64,000 nt of DNA from Sambucus nigra. Lineage: Eukaryota; Streptophyta; Magnoliopsida; Dipsacales; Adoxaceae. The DNA lies in NCBI GenBank assembly GCA_949130495.1, contig CASBWL010000424.1, forward strand, positions 308,001 to 372,000. The letters are read 5' to 3'. The first letter of the stretch is position 1, and the number at the start of each line of letters is the position of its first letter. Below the pieces are notes generated by a model. That model was not told the origin of the DNA. It did no database searches and saw only the letters and a list, made by a program, of their open reading frames with translations. Made by a program: the position numbers and the translations under genes. Positions 12,036 to 24,031 of this stretch are shown here, piece after piece.

Positions 12036-13198
12036 CTAGGGAGGGAGATGGGAAGAACCGGGCGCGTCTGGGCCATAGGGGTTATGGTAATAGGATGGAA
12101 GTGGCTCATTAGGATCCCCTTGGCGTCGATAAATGTCCGCTTGGAAGCGGAGAACTAAGCTCATATCACGACGGTAGTCGATCAAAAAGTTGCCGAAGTT
12201 CGTTTGAAGCACCGACATGCGGTTTGAGAGGTCGCTTTCTGCCCACTCAAAATCTGGATCGTCCGCCGACTCCTCGTCAAGACCGATATCCCCCATCTCG
12301 ACATCCTCACCGGTGGACTCTTCTTCTTCTTCTTCAATCTCACTCGGGGCAGCCTCTTCTTCACGATCACCTCCCCGCCTAGCCCGTAGGACAGCTAGCT
12401 ATTTGGCTCTCTTGGTGCGGGGGCCCTTATCCAAAAGGACCGAGAATGCGAGTATGATCGAGCGACGCCGCTATGCCAGCATCCTTGAGGATAGAAGTGA
12501 TCAAACGGGCATAGGGAAGTGGGGCATTACCTTTCTCATCCAAGGATGCGTTAACGATATCGGCGCATAAAGTGCAGGCCAAATGGATGGAAGTGTGGGG
12601 GTCAAAAAGGGTGATAGGTCAAAGTGGCTTGCCGAGGCCGCATGGAGGAATCGTTGGACATTTGTAGTATGTTGGCGCACACAATCTGGAAAGTGAGGCG
12701 CGACTTCTCGTTAAGGCGTCCAACGGCGACGGTTTGCCTTGAGCAAGCCATATTTGGTGCAATGCGGGCCATGATAATATCCTTGTCGACTGGGGGGACG
12801 TTTCATAGATAGGTGAATTCTTGAACTTTCGGAACGTCGTACTTGGCCAACTTGGCCGTGAGACGAGAAAAATAAAATGGGATGACATTCCCATCCATGT
12901 AAGCTTGGGCCTCGAATTGGCCCGTCCGAACTAGGGTGTCGTAAAAGGAGCGAACTTCGGTTGCCCAAACCGCTTCGTAGGGTTCGTTGAGGAATCGACA
13001 ACAGCCCCAAGCCATGAGTAGGGCGGTGACGTAGTTGGGCATCCTATCCCATTGGACAGCGCGCTCCATATGGAGTTTGTGGTCCAAACCGAAGAATTGA
13101 TGGCACCATCGCTCCTCTTGGCGGGAGCGGAACTCGCCATGACCGGAGGATTGGATGTCGGTGGAGTCATACTTGGTGGGGGCAATGCGTGGCGCCAT
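12036..13198 (-). pseudogene. Athila downstream ORF of Ath-2
   Basis: Extra ORF after pol in the env-like position of Athila elements; its N-terminal part resembles the Transposase_32 / putative plant transposon protein family. It starts at the ATG at 13198, about 95 nt after a TATA box. The first 131 aa are open (landmarks: CHQFFGLDHKLHMERA, YEAVWATEVRSFYDTL), then a stop at 12803. The middle is frameshifted. The last 86 aa are open again (12296-12036), acidic, and end in a proline-rich HNPYGPDAPGSSHLPP. No signal peptide or clear membrane segment is visible, which argues against a classic envelope protein. Its role is unknown. Confidence 0.72.
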
Positions 13199-13284
13199 GG
13201 AAATAGGAGGGATTTTTTCTTGGAAGAATAGAGACTGAGAAGAGAGGATTTGGGTTAATGGTGTGAAGAGAAAGGGAGGGTATT

Positions 13285-13620
13285 GGTGTGTATTTATAGG
13301 TGAAGGGGGAGTGTAGGGGTTGGAATTTGAGGGAAAGGGTTTGGAGGGAAAATGGGGTGAATTTGGGAGGGAAAGGTTGTGGTTGGGAATTGGGAAAACG
13401 AATTGGAGGGAATGAATGGGATTGGGGAGAAGGGGGGTGAATCTTGGGAAGGGGATAAAACAGACCTGCAGAAGGCGGACCGGTCTAGGGTAGGGGCAGA
13501 CTGGTCCGGGTACTTAAATATTCAGAAAATCCGACTAGCGGACCAGTCCTTTTTAAAATTAAAGGAACCGGTTCGGGGGTGGATCGGTCCGGCCTTAAAT
13601 TAAAGGAACTGGTCCGACCC
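13285..13620 (-). promoter_or_regulatory. Ath-2 internal promoter-like region: TATA box plus palindromes
   Basis: On the - strand, palindromes of the GGACCGGTCC type (sites near 13475-13486, 13498-13509, 13538-13548, 13564-13575, 13581-13592 and 13607-13616, several with one mismatch) are followed by the TATA box CCTATAAATA at 13291-13300, a CT-rich leader and the ATG at 13198. The layout copies that of the LTR, where palindromes also precede a TATA box, and it is repeated in Ath-1 at 7248-7531. Promoter function is inference. Confidence 0.6.
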
Positions 13621-13989
13621 AGGGTTTTTGGGCTGGATTTTCCCCGAAAATAATTTCGATCTCTCTTTTTTGAAAATTTTCACTTTCACAACATACTCCC
13701 TATCAATCTGGATTAAAACCCTCTCGATTTCGCTGGTCAACACCCTTTGACTCGATACTCCTGAAACACACAAATTCTTTTCCCGAATGAAACCCAGTCC
13801 TATCGAACCTCACTACACACACGAATCTCACTACACACACGACTCTCACAACACACACGACTCTCACCCCATACGCGTCGGGGGTGCAACGACCTCGCTG
13901 TAATAGCTCACTCTACCCCGTAAATGGGGTCCGACAACTAGACGGTGTCGACTTCTTCTGCACATGACTCTAGATATGTCTTTAGGTGT

Positions 13990-15208
13990 TCTCCATTCAC
14001 TTTGAATGTATTTCCCCCTTTTAAATTGTCTAATTCAATAGCTCCATAGGGGAAGACATTCTTCACAGCGAACGGGCCAGACCATCGTGACCGCAACTTT
14101 CCCGTAAAGAGATGAAGACGAGAGTTGTAGAGAAGAACTTTTTGCCCTGGAAGAAACTCTTTCGTCGAATGATGATATCATGAGCGAGTTTCATCCTTTC
14201 TTTGGAAATTTTAGCATTCTCATACGCATCATCGCGTAGTTCTTCTAACTCATTCAGTTGAAGCTTGCGGGCTTCACCGGCCTTTTCCATGGCATAATTC
14301 AATTTCTTAATCGCCTAATACGCCTTGTGTTCTAGCTCAATGGGAAGATGGCAAGGTTTTCCATATACAAAGTGGAAAGGGTACATACCGAGTTGATTCT
14401 TATATGCGGTACGATAGGCCCATAGCGAATCTTTCAATCTAAGTGACCAATCTTTTTGGGTAGTATTGACGGTCTTTTCAAGAATGTTCTTGATTTCCCA
14501 ATTTTCTAGTTCGTCCTGCCCATTCGTTTGCGGGTGATAAGTCGTTCCAACCTTGTGAACAACGCCATACTTTCTCATGAGCTTCGCGAATGGCCTATTG
14601 CAAAAGTGCGTGCCATTATCACTAATTATCGCTTTCGGTGCACCGAAGCGGGAAAGTATGTGTTCTTGTAGGAACTTTATCACCACTTTGTTGTCATTTG
14701 TCTTGGTAGCTATAGCTTCCGCCCATTTGGAAACGTAGTCTCCCGTAACAAGGATGTATAGGAAACCAAAGGACGGGGGTAAAGGGCCGATGAAGTCAAT
14801 ACCCCAACAGTCAAAGATCTCAATGATGAGTATGGGGGTAAGAGGCATCATGTCTCATTGAGTAATGGCCCCCATCCGTTGGCACCTATTGTAAGATTTT
14901 CAAGCAGCGTTCACATCCTGGAATATTATGGGCCAATAGAGGATGCATTGTAGAATTTTTGCGTCCTTCTTTTTTGTCAAAAAGTGGCCTCCACAATCTT
15001 TCGAATGACAAAACTGGATGACTTTCGGGATTTTGTCATCCGGTACACATCGTCGGATGATTTGGTCGTCGCAATATTTAAAAAGGAAAGGATCGTCATA
15101 GAAGAACATGCGCGACCAAGTAATAAACCTCTTTTTATCTTGCGGTGTCCAGTTGGGAGGGACGACTCCCGTGAAAAGATAGTTCACTATATCCGCAAAC
15201 CAGGGCAA
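13990..15208 (-). pseudogene. Integrase of Ath-2
   Basis: Gypsy integrase on the - strand. The zinc-binding region lies in 15208-14900 (CHSKDCGGHF near 15010); the core is a 178-aa open frame, 14851-14315, with D in [11 protein letters not shown] in IISDNGTHF and E in QDELENWE, the DDE triad. The C-terminal part continues to about 13990. Stops near 14898 and 14313 and a frameshift near 14160 break it. It would have inserted element cDNA into the genome. Confidence 0.86.
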
Positions 15209-15280
15209 AGAAGAGGTAGCAAAAAGTTTCTCATCCGGAAAGTATTCGTCTATGGGTACGGGATCAGTAGGTACGTCGGA

Positions 15281-15640
15281 CTAAAGCCATGATAAGTGGT
15301 CGGCAACGACATTTTCTACTCCTTTCTTATCTTTGATGGAGAGATTGAACTCTTGTAGGAGTAGGATCCACCTTATGAGGCACGTCTTGGCATCTTTCTT
15401 TGCAAGTAGGTATTTCAAAGCCGCGTGGTCTGTGAAGCAAGTAATGGGAGAACCGATGAGATATGACCGGAATTTATTAAGGGCAAAGACTACTGCTAGT
15501 AACTCTTTCTCCGTGGTAGAGCGGTTGAGTTGTGGTTCCGTAAGAGTCTGGCTAGCGTAGTAGATGACATAAGCCTGCTTATCCTTTGTTTGCCCCAAAA
15601 TAGGCCCGATTGCATAATTTCTAGCATCACACATAAGTTC
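15281..15640 (-). pseudogene. RNase H of Ath-2
   Basis: 117-aa open segment with the RNase H landmarks [10 protein letters not shown] (the usual catalytic Asp is in MCDA), [20 protein letters not shown] and [12 protein letters not shown], ending in VVADHLSWL, the conserved end of the gypsy RNase H domain. It degrades the RNA strand during reverse transcription. It is separated from RT by a frameshift near 15630-15760. Confidence 0.86.
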
Positions 15641-15760
15641 GAATGGTAAGAACTAATCTGGAACTTGCATGATGGGACACAAGCATGGTTTTCAATTTTT
15701 CAAAAGAGAATTGACATGCTTCCGTCCACTCCAATGGGGTATCCTTCATGAGTAGGTTGC

Positions 15761-16930
15761 TTAAGGGTATAGCGATGGCGCTAAAGTCCTTAATGAACCT
15801 TTGATAAAACCCCGTGTGACCCAAGATGAGCGCACGTCCTTAAGCGATTTTGGTGGGGGAAGATCAGCTATGACACTTATCTTTGCCCTATCAACTTCTA
15901 TTCCCTTGGATGATACTATGTGGCCAAGAACTATTCCTGCGGTGACCATGAACTGGCATTTCTCCCAATTCAGCACTAATTTCTTTTCCACACACCGGGC
16001 AAGTACTTTTTCCAGCTTTCCTAAACAATGATCGAAAGAGGTGCCAAAAACGCTGAAATCGTCCATGAACACTTCGAGTCCTCTTTCGACCATGTCGCTA
16101 AATAGGCTCAACATGCACCGTTGAAAGGTCGCGGGTGCATTGCACAAGCCAAATGGCATACCTTTGTAGGCAAACGTACCAAAAGGGCAAGTGAAGGTCG
16201 TCTTCTCCTGATCAAGTACATCCACCTCAATTTGGTTATAGCCGGAATAACCATCAAGGAAGCAATAGTAAGGGTGGCCCGCCACTCTCTCAAGCATTTG
16301 ATCGATAAATTGCAAGGGGAAATGGTCTTTCCTAGTTCCCGTATTTAGTTTTTGATAATCAATGCAAACGCGCCACCTGGTGGTGGTACGTTGGGGAACT
16401 AGCTCTCCCTTAGCATTCTCGATCACTGTCATACCCGACTTCTTCGGGATGACTTTAATAGGGCTCACCCACTTTCTATTCGAGATTGGGTAGATAATCC
16501 CGGCATCCAATAATTTGATAATCTCGGTTCTCACAACTTCTTTCATGTTGGGATTTAGTCTTCTTTGCATTTCTCTAGAGGGCTTGACATCCTCTTCCAG
16601 ATGGATCTTGTGAGTGAAAATCAAAGGACTTGTCCCCTTCAAATCAGCAATGCACCAACCAAAAGCACTTTGGTGCTTCCTCAAAATTTTCAACAATTTA
16701 CCCTCCTGCTCTTCGTCTAGTCTAGAGGAGACAACAACAGGAAATGTATCATTCTCTCCTAGGTATGCATATTTAATATGGGACGGGAATTTCTTCAACT
16801 CGAGGGTTGGAAATTTTTCACTAGAGGGAACCATGCGTGTATCCCTCGGAGGTAACTCCTCTAATATAGAAACCCAATTAACATCTCTCACGTCCTCGTC
16901 CGACGCACTCTCATCGAGTAACTCACTCAA
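15761..16930 (-). pseudogene. Reverse transcriptase of Ath-2
   Basis: 389-aa open frame, the best preserved coding part of this element. In order: an N-terminal linker; KIHLEEDVKPSREMQRRLNP; WVSPIKVIPKKSGM; RVCIDYQKLN; FLDGYSGYNQIEV with a catalytic Asp; FTCPFGTFAYKGMPFGLCNA; and VFMDDFSVFG, the catalytic FMDD box, near 16075-16045. The frame shifts just after SSWVTRGF (about 15800), so the link to RNase H is lost. The start at 16930 is only the first Met in the open frame; in life this is part of a Gag-Pol polyprotein. Confidence 0.9.
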
Positions 16931-17035
16931 CTCCCTAACCTCCCTCTCGAAGTCAGTGTACGTCCCCTCACTCTCGTGTCTCGTCGCTAAACAGGACCCT
17001 AAGGCGTCGCCACACTAATTCTCCTCAAAGTACTC

Positions 17036-17914
17036 CTATACTATCTCATCTATGAAGCTCACCGCGTGAAGATCGTCTTCCTCCCCTATATGTTGGGCTG
17101 TGTGGAAGATGGTGGTTTCCAATGTCATGTTCCCAAAGGTGAGTTGCATTCGTCCATTTCGAATATTGATGATTGCATTAGTCGTACCTAAGAATGGGCG
17201 CCCAAGGATGATGGGAACATGGTTGCTCGAGTTGAAGGAGGGCTCCGTGTCCCAAATGACAAATTCTACTGGGAAGTAGAAAGTTTCAACTTGGACGATC
17301 ACATCCTCGACTATGCCTCTTGGGATCTTCACGATTCGATCCGCTAATTGGAGAGTGACCTTTGTGGTCTTGAGGTCGCCCAAATCAAGTTGCCTATAAA
17401 TGGAGTAAGGGAGTATGTTTACACTTGCCCCCAAGTCAAGTAAGGCTTTTTCAATTTTGTTTTCTCCAATGATGCAGGAAATGGTGGGTGCATCGGGATC
17501 TTTAAATTTAGGTGGGAGATCATTTAGTAGAATGGAACTCACGTTTTGTGTTAGAAAGACATTCTTATTTACCTTCATCTTTCCTTTTACCGTCAACAAG
17601 TCTTTGATGACTTTAGCATAAGCTGTAATTTGCTTAATGGCATCGAGGAAAGGTAAATTCAGCTTTACTTTCTTTAGCACTTCTAGCACGTCCTATAGTG
17701 GGTTTCCTTTATAGGAGGGAATCAACCTGTGAGGAAACGGTGCCGCGGATGGTGGTTTCACTACTACCTCTTGCTCACTAGTGTCTTCTTTGTCACTCTC
17801 ATTCAAGGGGACATCTTCGGCCTCTTTCGTGCTGGACGAAATCTCCTTGTCTTTCGTTGTGTCGTGTGGAGGAGGTGATAAATCAATGACTCTCCCACTA
17901 CGAAGAGTGGTCAC
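17036..17914 (-). pseudogene. Protease region of Ath-2 pol
   Basis: Protease plus upstream linker in one frame with a single stop near 17691. The linker has VVTTLRSGRVIDL and an acidic stretch. The protease shows LLDLGASVNILPYSIYR near 17450-17400, then WDTEPS and VPIILGRPFLGTTNA. The DLGAS active site is shared with Ath-1, so it is a family trait and not decay. A stop at 17036 and a short gap separate it from RT. Confidence 0.86.
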
Positions 17915-18214
17915 AACTTGACATTTCTCCTGATGTTCAGTGGAGGTGGAACTAACACTAGTTTGACCTTGGGGAGGTCGTTATCCTTGGGCAGGAAACT
18001 TGCCCTTCTCTTGGACACTCAACGAGGATCGTATCTTTGACAGACTTATATTTATGTCGCCAATCAGACGATCATATTTGGCATTGGTTACGTTCTGGCT
18101 TGCGATGAATTAATTCATGGTATCCTTGAGAGTTCTCCGCGGTGGCGGGATATACGCTCCTTGAGGTGGTGGTTCTTGCAAATGTCCTTGCATGTGTGGA
18201 GCTTGTTGAAAGTG

Positions 18215-19540
18215 TTATGGCGGAGGAGCGACAACATGTGAAGGAGGGTTCATTGCGGCATGTTGTTTCCCATAGCTAAAACTGGGATGGTTTTTCCACA
18301 AAGGGTTGTATGAATTCACATGTGGTGCACCGAAATTACCCTGAAATCCTCTTATACCACTAACTTGCTCCTGAAGCATTACATTGTAGGCGGGTATAGT
18401 CGGGCATTCCTCAGTTGAATGACCCACCTCACAAATCGCACACACCTTCTGGACGGGGTTTTGTATGGATCCAACTGGTCCTTTTCCATATATCTCGCAT
18501 AGGTTTCAAAATCATTTCTCAAGGGTATCCAATCGACTGTCCGTCATAGAATTCTCATCTACGTGAAATAGTTCGGATGCCGAGGGAGTAGTGGTCACTT
18601 GATGATTTTGACTTTCAGCATTAGGATCAGATGTGTCCCACGATTGGGTAGTCTCGGCGACATACCTCAGGTGAAGCTCAGCATCGTGGGCGTCTAAGTC
18701 GACAAAAGGACCACTTCCCATAGTTTCAACAAGTTGCTTGGAGTTAAGACTCAGCCCATTATAGATAAAAGAGATGATTTGCGCTGAATCAAATCCATGA
18801 TGGGGGCATGAAGTAACTAACTCATTGAAACGCTCATAACATCGATGAAATGGCTCATTTTCAGATTGTCTGAACGCTTGAATTTGAGCCTTTATGGAGA
18901 TTGTTCGATGTGTTGGGAAGAATTTCTTAAGAAATCTCGATTGCAACTCGTTCCATGATGGAATCGAGCTCGGAGGTAAAGACCATAGCGAGGTCTTAGC
19001 TTTATCTTTGAGCGAGAAAGGGAAGAGTTTGAGACGGATCACCTCTTGGGTGCAAGTTTGATCATTGAGAGTATCACACACATCCTAAAATTCCCTAATA
19101 TGGAGATATGGATTTTCAGAATCCATACCATGATAATGTGGTAACATCTGGATCATCCCATTTTTTAAACGAATTTGCCCGGCATTATACGGGAGTATAA
19201 TGCATCCTGGAGTGATAGTGCGCTCGGGATATAAGAATTCTCTTAGCGGGCGATATGGGGGATCTACCTCACCGGCAGCTGCACTACCTTGTTGCGACAT
19301 CTCTCTCTCACTTAACGACTCGGTGCTCTCACTTGGTGTGCTCGACGTGTGCTCGGAGGTGTGTCCTAAGAAGGAGAACGAAGTGTTATTGAAGATTGAG
19401 TGTGACGGTGTGGGAGGTGGAATCCAGAACTGTGGGTCGTTTGGAGTGTGGGGGCTATCGGGATTATTCTCAACAATTGGATTTTCGTGAATGTTGGTTG
19501 GAGTATTATGGGGTGTGGGAGTGAGTTCATAAGTTTGCAT
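18215..19540 (-). pseudogene. gag of Ath-2
   Basis: Gag frame from the Met at 19540, continuous apart from in-frame stops at 19085-19087 (TAG within HIREF-DVCDTL), two TGA codons near 18510, and the end at 18215. It has a proline-rich N-terminus, the capsid-like retrotrans_gag region (WNELQSRFLKKFFP, ERFNELVTSCPHHGF) and a short CCHC-type knuckle CAICEVGHSTEEC near 18445-18400. The knuckle has one residue fewer than the usual CX2CX4HX4C spacing. The few stops look like point mutations. Confidence 0.88.
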
Positions 19541-19665
19541 TAATGGCTTGTGAGAGATGATTGTGAATATTTTTGTGATTTTTAAGGTTTTTTATGTTTT
19601 TGGATTGTTGGAAATTTTTGGTCAAAGCTTTGGATTGACTCGATCTAATCCTAAGTCTACATAAT

Positions 19666-19683
19666 TCCCCGGCAACGGCGCTA
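19666..19683 (-). other. Primer-binding site of Ath-2, tRNA-Asp type
   Basis: The - strand reads TAGCGCCGTTGCCGGGGA, complementary to tRNA-Asp except for the second base (TGG to TAG). It sits 9 nt inside the 5' LTR boundary, and the gag leader follows. Confidence 0.88.
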
Positions 19684-19692
19684 AAAACTTAA

Positions 19693-21258
19693 TGCAACTC
19701 AGAATGTGTCTCGAATGTGCATTCTAGGCTCAAGTGAAAGCCTGTCGCGTTAGTAATAAACCTGGTAAGTCGGGATCGTATCCACACGGAAAAAGGACAA
19801 CGAAGTTGTAACGACGAAAAAAGACGAAGTAACCCTAACTCTGACTCTAAAAAGAAAGGAAAAATGATTTCGTTTTGAGAATGGATTATGACTAAATGCA
19901 ATTGTGAAATTATGAAGAAATGCAATTATACTAAATTACCTAAAAGATGATTGAAATATGATTTGAAACTTTTTAGCTAAGTGATGAGAAAAACAGGACG
20001 GGAATACAATCCCCCAACCCTAGTGAATTACAGTTATAATATTAATTGTAAATTTAACTGATTAAATTGACCCGGAATTTAGTACTCCCAAGCATTACGT
20101 ATACGAGGTTCAAGCCCGCGTCATACTTAGTCTGAGGATGAGTAAATCGGTATCGCGATAGTAACCCTCGAATTGCATTCTAAATCATCATGGGTACCCA
20201 GAGGCAAACGAGATATAAAGACGTATAATTGTTATGTTCCTACGCAATACGGTCGTATTCAATCACTAAATTCAAAGGATTAATGTTATACACGTGCAAT
20301 AAACACATCAGGTTGGGTTCATGTATCCCGGCCTTAGAAGATCCAGCCTAACATGCTAAAAGTAATGAAAACAGTGTTTGATGTGCAAGAATTCATGATT
20401 AATCTAAGGAAACTTGTAAATTGATGTAGAATAGAATTGAAAAGAAGAAATAACTCACTAATCTCACCCAAGCAGTAATTGCAGCAATTAAAAAAACTGG
20501 TAATCAAATAAATTCTGAATAAAGCTTCAATCTTGGAATTAAAACTGGAAATTGTATCTAAACTAGGGTTTCTTGAAAAAGAGAGGAAAATTCACTAAAA
20601 TTCTCTGTCCAAATAATAATAAGAAAACGGGTTTTTATACCCTCCAAGAATTCAGGAATTTCAGCTGCACTAGGACTCTTTTCGGAGAAGATCAGATTTG
20701 CAAATCTCGATACCCGGATCGGTCTGGGCCTTAGGCGGACCGTTCTGCCTCCAAAGCGGATCGGTTCTTTTTATTTTGGGGCGGACCGGTCCGAGGGCAG
20801 ACCGGTTCTTTTAATTTCTTCCTTCTTCGGTTTGCTTTTGATCCGAGGTCTACTGGAGTTTGCATAGCGGACCGGTCTACCTATTTGACTTTTTTTGTTC
20901 AACTTTGACTGATCATATCTTTTGTTCTGTGACTCCGATTGAGGTGCCGTTTCTTCCTATGTGCTCATGAATGTGATATCTTCAACTTCTCTTTAGGTAC
21001 CTCATTCGAATTCCGGGTGAAAATTACACTTTTGCCCTTTTGACTCCCTTTCTTGTCTTTCTGGATTCTTCCGATTTCCTTCTTCCGTTTCTTGACATCA
21101 AATACTTGTAACATCACTACGAAATACCAGAAACTCGGTCTACTCATTAGGATCAGTCAGTAGTAAGATTATGAGATTAAGTCAAATCGACTACGTTGTT
21201 CGAGGTACTAAAAGTACCTAAATTAAGGGATAAATTACGAAGAATTTATGCCTAATCA
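19693..21258 (-). repeat. 5' LTR of Ath-2
   Basis: LTR of 1566 bp on the - strand. It holds the eroded palindrome cluster at 20713-20880: CCCGGATCGGTCTGGG, GGACCGTTCT, CGGACCGGTCCG, GACCGGTTC and GGACCGGTCT. The TATA box is at 20631-20640. Compared with the 3' LTR it lacks one palindrome pair near its 20880 position. Confidence 0.94.
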
Positions 21259-21373
21259 CACCACCTTCAAGCCCAGATGTATCGCATGTCCTTCGGTGCA
21301 CCTCCCTCGAATTTTTTCAATGACCCGTATGACCCAAATGCTACCGGAACTTCTCACCCTCCCCCTCAATAGG
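21259..21373 (+). pseudogene. Athila downstream ORF of Ath-1, 3' end
   Basis: Short continuation of the ORF broken at 8699. In the right frame it reads a segment including QMYRM, NDPYDPNATGTSHPPP and a stop. This matches the C-terminus of the Ath-2 copy (ADIYRR, HNPYGPDAPGSSHLPP). The match shows that the element at 8700-21258 inserted inside this ORF. Confidence 0.8.
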
Positions 21374-23880
21374 TTGTTTTATCTAGGTTGCTCTTGTACT
21401 GTTTCACATTTCCTTTATCCACTGTTTTGTTTGCTTTCTATATATATAATGGAAATTGGATTACCGATCTTGTGTGTTCTATGCTTGCTTTTGTATATTG
21501 CATTTTGTATTTTGTTCCATTATTGTTGTTTCTCTCTTTAATTTAGCTTTTAGTCCCTTTGGCATCGGGACTTTGCAAAATCTAAGTTAGGGGGGTACGC
21601 ATGTGCTTTCACATTTCACAAAGTTCAAAATGTCCAAAAAAAATAGAAAATTTGCAAAAAAATTGAAAAATTCTGAAAATAATTCAAAAAATATTTTTCA
21701 TTGAAATAAATAAAAATTGGAACAAATAGAAGCCCAAAGACCCCTTGCCTGAAAAAGTTTCCATATTCGTGAGATCAAGCATCCTCCACGAGCCATGCAT
21801 GCACACGCACGATGGCGAGGTAAACATGGATTGCGAATAACACATTGAATGGCGTGCTTCGGCATCTGCGCGCTCCTGGCATGGGCCTATGGGCACCCTA
21901 TTCGGACTGTCTTGAAAAACAGACCAAAGAGTTTGACATGTGTGCGAGTCAATGGGTGATTAAACCTGTAAGGTGCAAGGAAGTTGATTGGTGGGATCCC
22001 CCCTGTGGGGTGCACCACCGATCGACCTTGAGCGACGCATGTGCCCTACGCCCATTTGCCGACCAGTAGTAGGGGTCTTCGAGCTCCCAAAGGCACGTGT
22101 CATTGGCTAAGCCTCACGGCAGATGAGCCGCACGGGCTGCCTTGAAGTACCATTCCCACCGAGCAGCGGGTAGAATCCTTTGGTGCACGACAGGATTAGA
22201 AGGCTTTTCAACCACCACTTTTCGTGACGTCCATTATCGGGGACTCTCTTTTGGGCCAACCATTCTCGAGAGCACGGGAGACCAATATCCTCCTGACTAC
22301 CAACGTACCCAAGAATGGGAAAGTGGAAGGGGCGAATGGGGGACATCGATGCTCCCCGTTCGGATGTGGAACAGTGATAAATCGGTCCTCCAATCGACTC
22401 GGGGTGCGGACCTGTGCGAATTAGGGCGGCGGCCAAAGCCCGTGCTGTTGATATGCGCGTGGAGTCGCCGTCTCCTTGATCGTGGTTTCAATTTTTCAAA
22501 AATATCAGCAAAATTTTGTTGAAGTCTCAAATTTGTGAAATTTCGATTGCACTAAGACAAAATTGACGAAAGATGGAAATTGAGCGAAAGTTGATGACTT
22601 AACGAATAAGTGTGGAGAGTGATCAACCCGGTAAGATTTCGAGCATTTCATTTTCTCTGAGTTTTTAAAATCAAATCAAGTTAATGATTAAATTAAAGTT
22701 CAATTCAGCGTTAAAATAAGTCGTTGGGATCTCAATTTATTATTTTGATCTGTTAGGGAATAGTGTGTGATGTGGCCTCGGTATGCGTGCTGAAATATCT
22801 ATAAATTAAATTAATCTCGAGACGCATATGGTAAAATGATTAGTAATTCAAACAATGAAGTTAGGCCCTCGTTTGTCACCCAAAAAGATTATCCATAAAA
22901 AGTTATGAAAAAATTTCCCTTTGAAACCCAATCTGAGCGTAGTAAAATTTGTCCCTTTTCGTTTGGTAACTCTAAAATCCATTTAGCCTAGAATTGAGAA
23001 AAATGGAAAATTAAGAAATTGAGTCTAATAAGTGCATAAAAAGGGGCAAGAAAAGAAAAGAAAAATGTTCAATCAAAATAGTAAGAAGAAAAAAAGAGAA
23101 AATGAGAAAAAGCCCAAAAAAGCACTAACAGACTTCAAAAGGTCATTTTCCAATTTCGAACGTTTTAATTATTCCCATGTTCACCCAATACAGCTTAAAA
23201 TCTCAAAATTTCCTAACCATGTACGGAATGCAAAATTGATTACGGCGTGGAGAGTTTAAACATGAAAATATAATAAAAGAGATTAACCGGTGTGTATAAG
23301 AGGCGATGTTACCGCTTTCCTAATGACCGTAACCCAATGATGAGATCCTTTCACTACAAAAATTCTGTCTTTTCAACTTTTCATGCGTGATTTTATGTCC
23401 AATGCATTTACTCCTTATATCACGCATACCGAGAGAAAATAGCCACATTTCGAGTGATTCGTTTGTGAGAGCATTCCGTGAAAAATTGAATCAAAATGAA
23501 TTTTCGAAAAGTAACGTAATGATCAATCGGTTGAAATTTGAGGTTAATTTTTGGCTTCACACACACAACAGATTGAGACTTTTGAATAAAAATTTATGTT
23601 GATTATTTTTCGAAAAGTTTGAATTATACAATTTTTAGGTATTTTGAATTTTATTTGAGACAAAAATGAATTTTGTTGGTATATTCACTCTAAACGCTCA
23701 CGACACATAACTCATCCTACTAGGGTAACATAAGGATTTAACGGCTTATTGCATACACTAAATGCAATCGCGTGCCCGCGAAAGTGGTATTCTATCTTAA
23801 TGAAACGATTTTCAAGAGTTGAGCCTTAGCGAAGTTCTTTTACATTGCTTGGGACGCGTAAAGTTCTAAGTTAGGGGATT
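21374..23880 (+). other. Ath-1 3' spacer
   Basis: Non-coding region between the downstream ORF and the 3' LTR. The parts at 21560-21730 and 22490-23880 align with the Ath-2 spacer. A purine tract GTTAGGGGATT at 23870-23880 directly precedes the LTR. A second GTTAGGGGGG tract lies at 21586-21595. About 755 bp in the middle (21730-22485) have no counterpart in Ath-2 and are listed separately. Confidence 0.75.
21730..22485. other. GC-richer segment inserted in the Ath-1 spacer
   Basis: Unlike the AT-rich spacer on both sides, this 755-bp stretch is visibly GC-richer and carries overlapping open frames on both strands (for example 22107-22436 - and 22142-22522 +). The sister element Ath-2 runs straight across this point (near 11700). 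I recognise no protein in it. Organelle-derived DNA or captured host DNA is possible; neither is shown. Confidence 0.6.
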
Positions 23881-24031
23881 TGATTAGGCCTAAATTCTTC
23901 TGAATTTATCCCGTTAACTTAGTAGCTTTTAGCACGCCTAATAATGTAATTCGTATTGATTTATCTCATTTATATGCCACTGATAATTCCCACATATTGT
24001 ATCAATTTTTGTGTATTTTCCATGCTATTTA

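Larger units (their letters stand above)
8700..21258 (-). mobile_element. Complete nested Athila-type retrotransposon Ath-2
   Basis: Full-length 12.6-kb Athila element in the - orientation, bounded by a perfect CACCA duplication. On the - strand it has a 5' LTR (19693-21258), tRNA-Asp PBS, gag, protease, RT, RNase H, integrase, a spacer with an internal promoter-like region, the downstream ORF, a 3' spacer, a purine tract and the 3' LTR (8700-10286). Coding regions are better kept than in Ath-1 but still carry stops and frameshifts. The two LTRs differ by scattered substitutions and small indels, so this is not a very recent insertion, though it is younger than its host element. Confidence 0.94.
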
